Source: Fibrobacter sp. (GTDB lineage: Bacteria > Fibrobacterota > Fibrobacteria > Fibrobacterales > Fibrobacteraceae). From it: 64,000 bases of DNA. This document shows positions 42,400 through 50,449 of the stretch, piece after piece. The DNA is taken from NCBI GenBank assembly GCA_024398955.1, contig JAKSIG010000001.1, positions 89,665 to 153,664 on the forward strand. The letters run 5' to 3'. The translations under genes were made by a program, and so were the position numbers. Each line of letters begins with the position of its first letter. Positions within the stretch are counted from its first letter, which is position 1. Below the pieces are notes generated by a model, which was not told the origin of the DNA, ran no database searches, and saw only the letters and a program-made list of their open reading frames with translations.

Positions 42400-43953
42400 T
42401 TGTTCTATCGAATCCGTTCTTACTGCTTGTTTGGAATTAAGGCTGTTCCTGTAAGTGTCGAGGTCGACGCTTCGCAAGGGCTGCCCGGTTTTACTTTGGT
42501 TGGATTGCCGGATAATGCGGTAAGGGAATCTAGGGAGCGAGTCGTGTCTGCAATTCGTTCCATAGACAAGGTGGTGACAGGTTTCCGCACGACGGTGAAC
42601 TTGTCGCCCGCGGATTTGCGCAAAGAGGGATCTGCTTTAGACCTGCCCTTGGCAATAGGCCTTCTGGTTGCCACAGAGGAAATTGAAGTTCCTGATTTGG
42701 ACCGTCTGATTTTTGTGGGGGAACTGTCGCTGGATGGCTTGCTAAAGCCTGTACGAGGGGTTCTTTCGGTAGCCATGAGTTTGCCGAACCGCAAGGACGA
42801 TGTGCTAGTGATTCCTCGGGCGAATGAACGTGAAGCGTCTCTTGTAGAAGGTGTTCGTTATGTTTGTGCGGATACCCTCAGGGAATGTGTAGAAATTCTG
42901 GAGGCGGGCGCAGTGGCCCATGCAGCAACTGCCACTGGGCTTGCCTCCGCAGCCAATAACCCCGATGGAATTTTTGCAACGGGTTCCCGTGACCTTCCTG
43001 ATTTTAAAAATGTGATTGGCATGGAAGGAGTAAAGCGTGCGCTGGAAGTGGCCGCCGCGGGGGCTCACAATTTTTTGATGGTGGGCTCGCCTGGTGCCGG
43101 TAAATCCCTTTGCGCCAAGTGCCTACCGGGAATACTTCCAGAGATGACAGAAACCGAAATTCTGGAAACAACCCGCATTCATTCCTGTGCAAGAACTGCA
43201 GGTGACCTTGACTGCTTTAAGCCTGTTACTTCTCGCCCGATCCGGACACCGCATCATTCCGCATCCATGGTTTCTCTGGTTGGCGGTGGCGTAAGGCTTA
43301 AACCAGGCGAAGCCAGTTTGGCCCACAATGGGGTTCTCTTTTTGGACGAACTGCCTGAATTTAACCGTTGCGTTCTAGAGGCTCTGCGGGAACCAATGGA
43401 AGAGGGATTTATCTCTGTCAGCCGAGCCAGCGGGACTATTACGTGGCCCGCCCGCTTTATGATGGGCGCTGCTATGAATCCCTGCCCCTGTGGGTACGCC
43501 ATGGATCCCAAGCGCAGCTGTACCTGCCTGCCCGAGGCTCGCAAACGGTATCAAGAAAAAATTTCTGGTCCGCTGTTGGATCGCATCGACATTCAGGTCA
43601 GCGTGCCGTCTGTAGACGCATCCCATTTTGCTTCTCAAGGGTTTGCTTCGGAGTCGTCAGCTGACATTCGCCAGCGGGTCTGTGCTGCCCGTGACATCCA
43701 GCGGGAGCGGTTTGCGGAACTTCCCTTCAAAACCAATGCGGAAATGTCTTCCGAGGTAACGAAGGAATGCTGCCGGCTATCTCAGGCTACGGAACGCTTT
43801 GCCGTATCTGCTGCCGACAAGATGGGGCTAAGTGCACGAGGCTACTTCCGTCTCCTGAAGGTGGGACGCACGATTGCAGACCTTCGCAATGCGTCTTCCG
43901 TCGAGATTATGGATCTTTCCGAGGCCTTGCGTTACCGTTCTTTTAGATCTTGA
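42400..43953 (+). CDS. comM: ComM/YifB family Mg-chelatase-like AAA+ ATPase
   Basis: 517 residues with the three-part YifB order: N-terminal Lon-protease-like domain (VEVDASQGLPGFTLVGLPDNAVRESRERV in part), central AAA+ ATPase with Walker A VGSPGAGKS and Walker B GVLFLDELPEFNR, and a C-terminal Zn-binding/Mg-chelatase C domain (AAMNPCPCGY, then CTC). In naturally competent bacteria ComM is a branch-migration helicase in transformation; in others its role is less clear. The start is TTG at 42400, eleven bases after the spoVG stop; no ATG fits the conserved N-terminus (SYCLFGIKAVPV). Terminator at 43975-44013. Confidence 0.9.
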   Translation: MFYRIRSYCLFGIKAVPVSVEVDASQGLPGFTLVGLPDNAVRESRERVVSAIRSIDKVVTGFRTTVNLSPADLRKEGSALDLPLAIGLLVATEEIEVPDLDRLIFVGELSLDGLLKPVRGVLSVAMSLPNRKDDVLVIPRANEREASLVEGVRYVCADTLRECVEILEAGAVAHAATATGLASAANNPDGIFATGSRDLPDFKNVIGMEGVKRALEVAAAGAHNFLMVGSPGAGKSLCAKCLPGILPEMTETEILETTRIHSCARTAGDLDCFKPVTSRPIRTPHHSASMVSLVGGGVRLKPGEASLAHNGVLFLDELPEFNRCVLEALREPMEEGFISVSRASGTITWPARFMMGAAMNPCPCGYAMDPKRSCTCLPEARKRYQEKISGPLLDRIDIQVSVPSVDASHFASQGFASESSADIRQRVCAARDIQRERFAELPFKTNAEMSSEVTKECCRLSQATERFAVSAADKMGLSARGYFRLLKVGRTIADLRNASSVEIMDLSEALRYRSFRS

Positions 43954-43974
43954 TGCTACGTTCCCCTCCCTAAC

Positions 43975-44013
43975 AAAGAAGCGTCTCTCCGAAAGGAGAG
44001 GCGCTTTCTTTAA
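43975..44013. terminator. Terminator after comM
   Basis: AAAGAAGCGTCTCTCC, loop GAAA, GGAGAGGCGCTTTCTTT: long stem with a stable GNRA loop, between convergent comM and folB. Confidence 0.9.
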
Positions 44014-44090
44014 ATTCGGAACGCTTCAAATTTGCGCTGTTACGCAAAGATTGAATTGCGTTGCTGCTTGCAGCGTTTGCGTCTGGAATT

Positions 44091-44459
44091 TTAATTTCTT
44101 GTCATCCTGATGGATGACTCTGCGCCGGCGCAGTCAGGAATGGCGCAGGGCTTGCGTACAGAAACCTCCACGGCTTTTGCCTTGGGATGGTCCATCAGAA
44201 TTTTTTCGGCGGTCCTGTACACCAGAGTCTCTTCCAGCTGGAAACAAGAAAGGCGGATAAACCCTTTCAGGTCTTCCGCCAGTTGTGCATAGTCTATAGA
44301 GTGAGCCAAATCTTCGTTTTGGGCTGCCAGGGTAAAATCCAACCAGAGGGAGACGTTCAGTACGATTGGCTGTTCATTTTCACGTTCGTAGGGGAGCGTT
44401 CCAATGATGCAGTCGAAGGTCAGGTCCTTCAGGCTGATTTTGCCCAGTTCAACTACCAT
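44091..44459 (-). CDS. folB: Dihydroneopterin aldolase
   Basis: 122-residue FolB: ISLKDLTFDCIIGTLPYERENEQPI at the start (the IG-x-x-x-x-E-R segment is the family mark), DYAQLAEDLKGFI, then FQLEETLVYRTAEKIL and the final strand AVEVSVRKPCAIP. It converts dihydroneopterin to hydroxymethyl-dihydropterin in folate synthesis, as an octamer. ATG 44459 overlaps the last codons of the upstream gene by 7 bases, so it depends on that gene's translation. An arginine-rich longer frame is ruled out by the overlap and the family length. Confidence 0.9.
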   Translation of the reverse strand: MVVELGKISLKDLTFDCIIGTLPYERENEQPIVLNVSLWLDFTLAAQNEDLAHSIDYAQLAEDLKGFIRLSCFQLEETLVYRTAEKILMDHPKAKAVEVSVRKPCAIPDCAGAESSIRMTRN

Positions 44460-45472
44460 ACGAAGAGGACGACTGCGCCTGCGATAGAGGCGCCGGCGAT
44501 GCCGAACCAAATGTTACGAGCAGAGGCGTAGGAATCGTGAGTCTTCTTGTTTTCGTCCATACGGTCCTGCAGGTTCTTGAGGGTCCAGGTAGAACCGGCA
44601 GTGGTAAACTGGCCCTTCTGGACAAGTACGGCTTCGCACTGTGCATCGCCGTTACAGGCGCTAAGGATATTGTCGTTGATTTCGGACAGGTCGTCGTAGG
44701 CAGTCTGAGCCTTGTTGGCTTCGGAGTGCTGGAGGACGCCAATCACGATACTTGCTGCGGCCAGGGCAGAAAGACCCACGGCGCTCCAGAAGCGGACTTC
44801 GTCAGCAATGCCGAAACGGTCGGTGGCGCTTTCAGAAGCGTCGTTTGCTGCGTAGTCGGCGTTGTCTGCGGCGCTGTGGTCAACAGGAGCAGAAGTTCTG
44901 TACTTGGACAGATCTTCGTCATCGTCTTCGCAATCTTCGTCATCATCGTCGCAGTATTCGTCGTCGCTGGACTTTGCTGCTGCGGTTTCTACAGGAGGTT
45001 CTTCTGCGTTTTCGCCCTTAAGGGTAACGGGGCTGCCGTCGATAAATACGATTGCTGTAGAAAGGCCTTCGGCGAAGACAGACTTGCCGTCGAAGTAGAC
45101 CTTTTCCACATCCTTGTCTGCGGATTCGCCACGCTTCTTATAAAGCTTGGCGGTAATCAGCTTGGAGTAGTCGACGCCTTCAGCGGTCATGGCGGTCATA
45201 GAAGACAGGTCACCAGCGGAACCCTGGTACAGCTGGTAGGAAGTTTCGGAATCGCCAAACGGATCTTCAAACTTTTGACGGACGACCAGACGGCCTTCCT
45301 GGAGGGATTCGACTTCGTCTGCCGGAATGGTTGTCAGCTCGCCTCCGAACTCTGCGGAGATATATGCGTCGGGGGTGCCGGCATCCTTGGCTTCAAATTC
45401 ACTAATATCATATGCACCAGCAAATGCCGATACAACAGACAGGCACAAGGCCCACAAAATTGAACGTTTCAT
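44453..45472 (-). CDS. Exported membrane protein with Asp/Glu-rich segment, unknown
   Basis: 339 residues. Signal peptide (ILWALCLSVVSAFAGA). Residues 20-185 form a beta-rich periplasmic part (GRLVVRQKFEDPFGD, KVYFDGKSVFAEG). Then comes a striking acidic run with two Cys (DDEYCDDDDEDCEDDDED) at about 195-215, and two transmembrane helices near 250-270 and 320-337 separated by a coiled, Cys-containing segment. GGAG lies eight bases before ATG 45472. It overlaps folB, so the two share a transcript although their functions are not obviously linked. The acidic part might bind Ca or other cations. No family recognised. Confidence 0.65.
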   Translation of the reverse strand: MKRSILWALCLSVVSAFAGAYDISEFEAKDAGTPDAYISAEFGGELTTIPADEVESLQEGRLVVRQKFEDPFGDSETSYQLYQGSAGDLSSMTAMTAEGVDYSKLITAKLYKKRGESADKDVEKVYFDGKSVFAEGLSTAIVFIDGSPVTLKGENAEEPPVETAAAKSSDDEYCDDDDEDCEDDDEDLSKYRTSAPVDHSAADNADYAANDASESATDRFGIADEVRFWSAVGLSALAAASIVIGVLQHSEANKAQTAYDDLSEINDNILSACNGDAQCEAVLVQKGQFTTAGSTWTLKNLQDRMDENKKTHDSYASARNIWFGIAGASIAGAVVLFVW

Positions 45473-45565
45473 TTGGTACTCCAATAGAACTATTTTCCGT
45501 GAAATATATAAAAAAAACAATAAAAGTTCACTCTGACAATAATTTTGAGGGATTCTATTGTATGT

Positions 45566-45581
45566 ATGCCGGAGCATACCT
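45566..45581 (+). promoter_or_regulatory. Small hairpin in the region before pgk
   Basis: GTATGC, loop CGGA, GCATAC: a 6-bp stem about 130 bp before pgk. The pgk promoter is probably nearer (TATATT at 45665-45670). The rest of the 237-bp gap shows nothing clear. Confidence 0.3.
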
Positions 45582-45709
45582 CTGTTTTTATTAACGAAAG
45601 TTTACAAAACTGCGGAAATGTTCGGCAATGGGGTAGAAAAGGCTATTTATTCCCCATTTTTGTTATATTTTCCACCGTAAATTTTAACTCTAACCAGAAG
45701 GTGCTAATC

Positions 45710-46966
45710 ATGGCAAAGCTTTCTATTGAAGATCTCGAACTCGCTGGCAAGCGCGTGTTCATCCGTGTCGACTTCAACGTTCCGCAGGACAAGGTCACTG
45801 GTGAAATCACCAACACCAAGCGTATCGAAGCTGCTCTCCCCACCATCAAGTATGCTCTTGATAAGGGTGCTTCCGTTGTTCTCGCTTCTCACCTCGGCCG
45901 TCCCAACGGTGAAGTGAACCCCAAGTTCACTCTCGCTCCGGTTGCTAAGAAGCTCGAAGAACTCATCGGCAAGCCGGTTAAGTTCCTCTCTGACTGCGTT
46001 GGTGCAGAAGTTGAAGCTGCTTGCGCCGCTGCAAAGCCGGGTGACATCATCCTTCTCGAAAACCTCCGCTTCCACATCGAAGAAGAAGGCAAGCGCAAGA
46101 TCAAGAACGCTGACGGCACCGAAGAAAAGATCAAGGCCGACAAGGAAGCTGTCAAGGCATTCCGCGCTTCTCTCACCAAGCTCGCTGACGTCTATGTGAA
46201 CGATGCATTCGGTACCGCACACCGCGCTCACTCCTCCATGGCTGGTGTTGAACTGCCGCAGCGCGCTGCTGGCTTCCTCATGAACAAGGAACTCAAGGCT
46301 TTCGACCAGGTTCTCAACAATCCTCCGCGTCCGTTCCTCGCCATCCTCGGCGGTGCCAAGGTTGCCGACAAGATCCAGCTCATCAACAACCTCCTCGACA
46401 AGGCCGACAAGATCATCATCGGCGGTGGCATGGCATTCACCTTCAAGAAGGTCATGAACAACATCGAAATCGGTTCTTCTCTGTTCGACGAAGAAGGCGC
46501 AAAGCTGGTTCCGGAACTGGTTGCAAAGGCTAAGGCTGCTGGCAAGGAAATCATCCTCCCGGTTGACTACGTTGCTGCTGACAAGTTCGCTGCTGACGCT
46601 GCTACCAAGTGCGTTTCCGACGCTGAAGGTATCCCCGCTGGCTGGATGGGTCTGGACGTTGGTGCAGAATCCACCAAGCTCTTCGTTGACGCTATCAAGT
46701 CCTCCAAGACCATCGTTTGGAACGGTCCTGCAGGCGTGTTCGAATTCGAAGCCTTCGAAAAGGCTACCAAGGCTATGGCCGACGCCATCGTCGAAGCTAC
46801 CGCAGCTGGCGCAATCACCGTGATCGGTGGTGGCGATACCGCAACTGCAGCTAAGAAGTACGGCGCAGACAAGAAGGTCACCCACACCTCTACCGGTGGT
46901 GGCGCTTCTCTGGAACTCCTCGAAGGTAAGGAATTGCCGGGCGTCGCATTCCTGAGCGATAAGTAA
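45710..46966 (+). CDS. pgk: Phosphoglycerate kinase
   Basis: 418 residues, cytosolic glycolytic enzyme that makes ATP from 1,3-bisphosphoglycerate. Key parts: [72 protein letters not shown] and [12 protein letters not shown] with a final [15 protein letters not shown]. About 25 residues longer than many bacterial forms because of an insertion near 120-135 ([20 protein letters not shown]). Very strong codon bias, as expected for an abundant protein. ATG 45710 has AAGG upstream. The 3' end has several hairpins before the terminator at 47148-47183. Confidence 0.97.
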   Translation: MAKLSIEDLELAGKRVFIRVDFNVPQDKVTGEITNTKRIEAALPTIKYALDKGASVVLASHLGRPNGEVNPKFTLAPVAKKLEELIGKPVKFLSDCVGAEVEAACAAAKPGDIILLENLRFHIEEEGKRKIKNADGTEEKIKADKEAVKAFRASLTKLADVYVNDAFGTAHRAHSSMAGVELPQRAAGFLMNKELKAFDQVLNNPPRPFLAILGGAKVADKIQLINNLLDKADKIIIGGGMAFTFKKVMNNIEIGSSLFDEEGAKLVPELVAKAKAAGKEIILPVDYVAADKFAADAATKCVSDAEGIPAGWMGLDVGAESTKLFVDAIKSSKTIVWNGPAGVFEFEAFEKATKAMADAIVEATAAGAITVIGGGDTATAAKKYGADKKVTHTSTGGGASLELLEGKELPGVAFLSDK

Positions 46967-47147
46967 TTTGATGATAAGCTGCGCATAGCTGCGTTCTCGG
47001 ACTCTCGCCGTACGATTTGTACGGCTTCGGTCCTGCGGCCTTTCAGAAATCCAATCGGCTCAGCAATGCAAGCATAAATGCTTGCGCTGCATTCGCCTCA
47101 AGGATTTTGCTCTGCTCGCAACTAAACAAATTCCTGACTTAGGGAAA
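46967..47147 (+). other. Structured 3' region of pgk
   Basis: No ORF. Two perfect hairpins: GCCGTAC, GATTT, GTACGGC at 47007-47025 and GCAAGCAT, AA, ATGCTTGC at 47068-47085, before the true terminator. Possible 3'-UTR-derived small RNA or a repeat-type element. Confidence 0.4.
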
Positions 47148-47183
47148 TAAAAAAGAACTCGATGAAAATCGGGTTCTTTTTTT
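47148..47183 (+). terminator. Terminator after pgk
   Basis: AAAAAAGAACTCGAT, loop GAAA, ATCGGGTTCTTTTTTT; one mismatch in the stem. Confidence 0.85.
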
Positions 47184-47605
47184 GTGTGAGGAATGTTCTG
47201 CTCGATAAATATTCAATGGTTAATTAAACCGATTGTTGCCAATGTTGTTCAATTGCTGAGAGCCATCTTCTCTTTAGTAGATTTTATGCCCTTTCAAAAA
47301 ATGCGCTGTTTGAAATTTTTTTAGAAAGGTTTTGATATATGAAAGATTTGGACAATTATAACGCTATATTTGTCCAAATCTGTGATTTTTGATGATTTCT
47401 TAATCAATCTAGCCCTATTACGCGTTTACTCTTACCGAAACTGAGGCGTTTCTTAGATCCAATAATACTACAGCTGGCGAAGCAAGAACTCTGAAGAAGA
47501 CTCTCAAATCGACTTAGTCCTCAAACGGGCCTTCGGTCAGCGTTGTTCCCGACCATGGTGACTATTTAACTTTGTATTGTCTAATTTTAGACAAAAAAAC
47601 ACTCG
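47184..47605. other. AT-rich gap without a gene
   Basis: About 420 bp with no convincing ORF. It holds a 12-bp inverted repeat at 47344-47381 and, at about 47425-47515, short frames on both strands that read like protein but are bounded by stops, perhaps a gene remnant. The sharp fall in GC starts here and continues to about 49650. Confidence 0.5.
47344..47381. repeat. 12-bp inverted repeat
   Basis: AGATTTGGACAA at 47344-47355 and TTGTCCAAATCT at 47370-47381 are perfect complements, with 14 AT-rich bases between. Could be an operator or an RNA hairpin; no T-run follows. Confidence 0.6.
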
Positions 47606-48988
47606 CTAATTCAAAATAAATCGCTTTTTCTTCGTTTCTTTTTGAGAGCCGTTACCTTTATTCCTGTATTCTTTTTCGCGCTGGTAACGTTCCTCTTGCC
47701 TGCGATGATTGAGTTCCCGTTCTTCCTTTTGGCGTTTCATTTTCAAGTTATATGCGTCCGAACAGCCGTCTGGAGCAACGCCAGATTCACTCGGGCACGC
47801 ATCGTAGCCTTTGCATACGCTGTGAACGGCATTCAATATTTTTTCGTCACTATAAAAAGCGTGAACATAGGGAGATTTATCCTCATAGTATACGTTGTCT
47901 GCAATCTCATTTAGTTTCTCTTTTGATATAGTATGAAGAGATCTATAGGCATAAATGATTTCATCGTCGGATTCCAAAGATCCATCGCGTCCAACGGAAT
48001 ACCATCGTCCATTGCAAAAACCATCACCGTCCCGATCCAATTCGTTACGAATTATCTCTTTAAAATTTTCATACCATTGAAGGGACTTTTGCTTTGGACA
48101 ACCATATGCTTGTCCTGGAACTGCAGGACACAAATCAACTCCTTTAAAAACATTTTTATGATATTCATAAATTTTAGAATCGCTACAAAAGCCATCACGA
48201 TCTTCATCGTAATCGTGAATCAGCCTAGCTTCCTTTGTACATCCTTCTTCGTCACCTTGTGATTCGGGACAGACATCAATTCCTTTACAAAAACGCTCCA
48301 CATCATTTTCGGTCATTCCCTCACCACTACAAAAACCATCATGATCTGTGTCAAACCTTGCAAGATACTCGTTTTTCTTACGCTGAAACGCCTTTATTTT
48401 TTCTTCTTCCTTGATTCTTTCCTGAAGTTTTTCTTCTTCAATGGCTCGTTGCTTTGCAAGTTCCTCTTCTTTCCTTCGCTTGCGATCTTGTTCCCATTTT
48501 GCATGTCGATCTTGCACCATTTTTTCGCACTCTTTTTCGTCGGAGCATAATATTTTGTCGTCCTCGGAATTATATGACAAAACACATGTATTATTACGGC
48601 ATTTGAATTTTTTCTCTACTTTTCCACCACCGCCGATTTCAATACTATGAAGTAGGTTGCCGTTTGCGTCATACTCAAATTTACCAGTCTCTCCACTATA
48701 AAATCTGCTTTGAAAAAATTTATCCAACATAGTTTCTTCTTTACATCCTTTCTGGCCACGGATTTTATAGGAAATCACGAGATCTCCTTTTTTCTCTTCT
48801 TCGTTATAGTAACAAATAGCACCTTCTATCGTATATTGTCTATCAATATTCGTTATCGAGCCTCCAGCTCTAATAACCTCATGAGTGATTTTCACATTTC
48901 CATTACCATATCTTGCGATTACCGTTTCGGAAGCAAAAACCATACTTGACAACAGCAACAAGATTGTTGAAAAAAAATTTTTTTTCAT
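47606..48988 (-). CDS. Exported protein with three interrupted Ca-loop (TSP3-like) repeats and coiled coil
   Basis: 460 residues. Signal peptide 1-19. A beta-rich part (20-150) is followed by a strongly charged coiled coil (about 155-205, Glu/Lys/Arg). Then three Asp-rich loops of the thrombospondin type 3 kind: FDTDHDGFC (212-220), YDEDRDGFC (260-268) and LDRDGDGFC (317-325), each completed later by a C-P-x-S or D-L-C-P motif ending in GC. Normally these parts are contiguous; here 15-60 residues split them. A second charged helix and a basic tail end the protein. It is probably a Ca-binding periplasmic or surface protein. AT-rich codons set it apart from its neighbours, a sign of transfer or a different history. 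No family name. Confidence 0.65.
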   Translation of the reverse strand: MKKNFFSTILLLLSSMVFASETVIARYGNGNVKITHEVIRAGGSITNIDRQYTIEGAICYYNEEEKKGDLVISYKIRGQKGCKEETMLDKFFQSRFYSGETGKFEYDANGNLLHSIEIGGGGKVEKKFKCRNNTCVLSYNSEDDKILCSDEKECEKMVQDRHAKWEQDRKRRKEEELAKQRAIEEEKLQERIKEEEKIKAFQRKKNEYLARFDTDHDGFCSGEGMTENDVERFCKGIDVCPESQGDEEGCTKEARLIHDYDEDRDGFCSDSKIYEYHKNVFKGVDLCPAVPGQAYGCPKQKSLQWYENFKEIIRNELDRDGDGFCNGRWYSVGRDGSLESDDEIIYAYRSLHTISKEKLNEIADNVYYEDKSPYVHAFYSDEKILNAVHSVCKGYDACPSESGVAPDGCSDAYNLKMKRQKEERELNHRRQEERYQREKEYRNKGNGSQKETKKKRFILN

Positions 48989-49205
48989 AAGACGCCCCTT
49001 GGAAAGAAATTCCTATTTTAACGGAATTTTCGAATTTTGTGCCGTGGAAAACAACAACATTTTGAAATGTAAAAAAAAACAACAAAGTCAAGTGCTTATG
49101 CAATTTTCTTCAAAAAAATCAACTTTAATTTCATGTTTTTTTTCAAATACTTCTTTGCCTTCGTGCGTAGTTCTAGCATTTGCCTATGTCAAATGTCGGC
49201 GTTAA

Positions 49206-49293
49206 CAGCGTAGAAATCAACTACGCTGCTTCAGGAATACTCGTGGAAACGTAGGCTTTTTGTGCCTACAGCGATGTACACGTCATTTTTTTT
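49206..49293 (+). ncRNA. Candidate structured RNA with terminator-like end
   Basis: Three successive hairpins: CAGCGTAG/CTACGCTG (49206-49228), GTAGGC/GCCTAC (49251-49269) and GATG/CGTC (49273-49284), the last followed by ATTTTTTTT. No ORF is present. The order suggests a small RNA ending at about 49292, but the last stem is only 4 bp. No known RNA family recognised. Confidence 0.3.
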
Positions 49294-49658
49294 CGATATT
49301 CGTTTTGCTAATGATGCTATTTTTTCCTTAGGGCCTTTTAAGAAGAAGAGCTTTTTTCATTTCCTTAGAAATTCTGTTAATTCCAAGAAGTGTTAAAAGT
49401 GGGTCGTTTTTAAGGACACAAGAACAAGAGCATAACTCTAAATACCAGATCGTTCGCCTTCGCTTTCGCGAAGCCGAAATATTTTGTTATAAATATATAA
49501 AAGCTAGTGGGAAAATGGGCTTGCGGTCTTGATAATTGATCGCCAAGCATAAGTTACGAAAAATTGTTGGAAGAGAAATCGGCCGGTGAAGGAATCGGCT
49601 GGTTGTCGTGGCAGACTTGTGCACTAAGTACGAGGTCTAAAAGGCCTTTTTCCCTGTG
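49294..49658. other. Non-coding AT-rich stretch
   Basis: About 365 bp with no complete gene. On the minus strand a stop-bounded frame at about 49335-49480 reads like protein (KNDPLLTLLGINRISKEMK) but has no start or ribosome site; it may be a remnant. Confidence 0.4.
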
Positions 49659-49817
49659 CTATCCGTTGGATTTCTGGTCAGCGCCGGGGACGGTTTCGTC
49701 GTGTTCCTCGAACTGGCTCACTTTCTTGAACCAGTAGTCTTCACTATTGATGGAGCTCATGTTGTTGATGATGGCGTCCAGGTCTAATTCTTCGTTGTTC
49801 TGATTTTCGTTAGGCAT
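49659..49817 (-). CDS. Small acidic 52-residue protein
   Basis: Starts at ATG 49817 (MPNENQNNEELDLDAIINNM), ends PGADQKSNG. Rich in Asp, Glu and Asn, soluble, with no signal peptide. TATATT lies six bases before the ATG and there is no Shine-Dalgarno, matching the apparently leaderless genes of this window. It is divergent from the C_GCAxxG_C_C gene. A longer frame starting at 49895 would overlap that gene's start and promoter, so I reject it. No family recognised. Confidence 0.5.
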   Translation of the reverse strand: MPNENQNNEELDLDAIINNMSSINSEDYWFKKVSQFEEHDETVPGADQKSNG

Positions 49818-49867
49818 ATGAAGAATATAACAAAGTTTGTTTGCTACATTTTTTACGAGGTGAAAAT

Positions 49868-50221
49868 ATGGCTGAAAAAATTTCTGAAATTGCAAAGAAT
49901 TTTCACGCGGAACATCGTGGGAACTGCGCCATGTCTGTCGCTTATGGTTTTGCCCGTGCCAATGGCAAATCTGAAGCGGAAGCGGTGGAGGCTGCAGAAA
50001 TGTTCCGTAATTTTGGTGGCGGTCGTGCTCCCGGTGGTTTTTGTGGTGCCCTGTATGCTGCCAAGATGATGCAGCCTGATCATGCGGAAACGTTGGAAGA
50101 TGTTTTCAAGAAGGGTGCCAAGAATTGTACGCTGTGTCGCGAGATTCGCCCCAATACGGTGATTCCCTGCAATCGCTGCGTGGCATTGGCAGGGGAGGCT
50201 CTGGACTCGCTGAAAAAGTAA
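49868..50221 (+). CDS. C_GCAxxG_C_C family redox protein
   Basis: 117 residues with the cysteine pattern that names the family: NCAMSVAYGF, then GGFCGALYAAKMM, then NCTLCREI and PCNRCVAL. Members are small cytosolic helical proteins thought to use redox-active Cys pairs or bind metal, often near oxidoreductases. GAGG lies six bases before ATG 49868. The gene is alone, with a GC hairpin about 100 bp downstream. The biochemical role is not known. Confidence 0.8.
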   Translation: MAEKISEIAKNFHAEHRGNCAMSVAYGFARANGKSEAEAVEAAEMFRNFGGGRAPGGFCGALYAAKMMQPDHAETLEDVFKKGAKNCTLCREIRPNTVIPCNRCVALAGEALDSLKK

Positions 50222-50222
50222 G

Positions 50223-50294
50223 TTAGCGATCTGTGCGTCCCAAGGAATTGGCAACCAGTGCTCCAGCAACGATAATCGGAATAAGGATACTCAT
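50223..50294 (-). CDS. 23-residue hydrophobic peptide
   Basis: A 24-codon ORF with AGAGG five bases before ATG. The product begins MSILIPIIVAGALVANSLG and ends RTDR: one hydrophobic helix with a charged C-terminus. Its stop lies one base beyond the stop of the convergent C_GCAxxG_C_C gene. The 5' leader holds a strong hairpin (GCCCCG, AGGGA, CGGGGC at 50321-50337). The size, leader structure and overlap with a convergent message recall type I toxins or small membrane regulators, but expression is unproven. Confidence 0.45.
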   Translation of the reverse strand: MSILIPIIVAGALVANSLGRTDR

Positions 50295-50380
50295 GTTAAC
50301 CTCTGGTTGAACGTTTACGGCCCCGTCCCTCGGGGCTGTTCTTAATATAGGTTGTTGGATGTTCAATTGCTTATGGGGCG

Positions 50381-50418
50381 TTGTCTAAGTGTAGTCCCTA
50401 GACAACGGGGGACTTTTT
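50381..50418 (+). promoter_or_regulatory. Candidate attenuator in the hisH leader
   Basis: Two hairpins that cannot form together: TTGTCTA (50381-50387) with TAGACAA (50399-50405), and AGTCCC (50393-50398) with GGGACT (50409-50414) followed by TTTTT. The second has terminator form. No His-rich leader peptide is seen. Confidence 0.4.
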
Positions 50419-50449
50419 CTATCTTTTGGTATGTAATAACGAGGTTTCT

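Noticed and set aside
45704..46885. 393-codon frame antisense to pgk
   Set aside because: Same cause: biased codons of pgk. The composition (Leu, Ser, Glu, Val repeats) is not protein-like.
47425..47515. Short protein-like frames on both strands
   Set aside because: Bounded by stops on each side and under 40 codons; cannot tell remnant from chance.
49335..49480. Minus-strand frame reading KNDPLLTLLGINRISKEMK
   Set aside because: It looks protein-like but has no start codon in frame with a ribosome site; kept only as a possible remnant.
49500..49655. Riboswitch or 6S-like RNA
   Set aside because: No cobalamin, SAM or other known box could be recognised; the stem before the T-run at 49635 is only 5 bp.
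49659..49895. 78-codon version of the small acidic ORF
   Set aside because: Its first 26 codons overlap the start of the divergent gene and the TATATT element; the shorter start at 49817 fits better.
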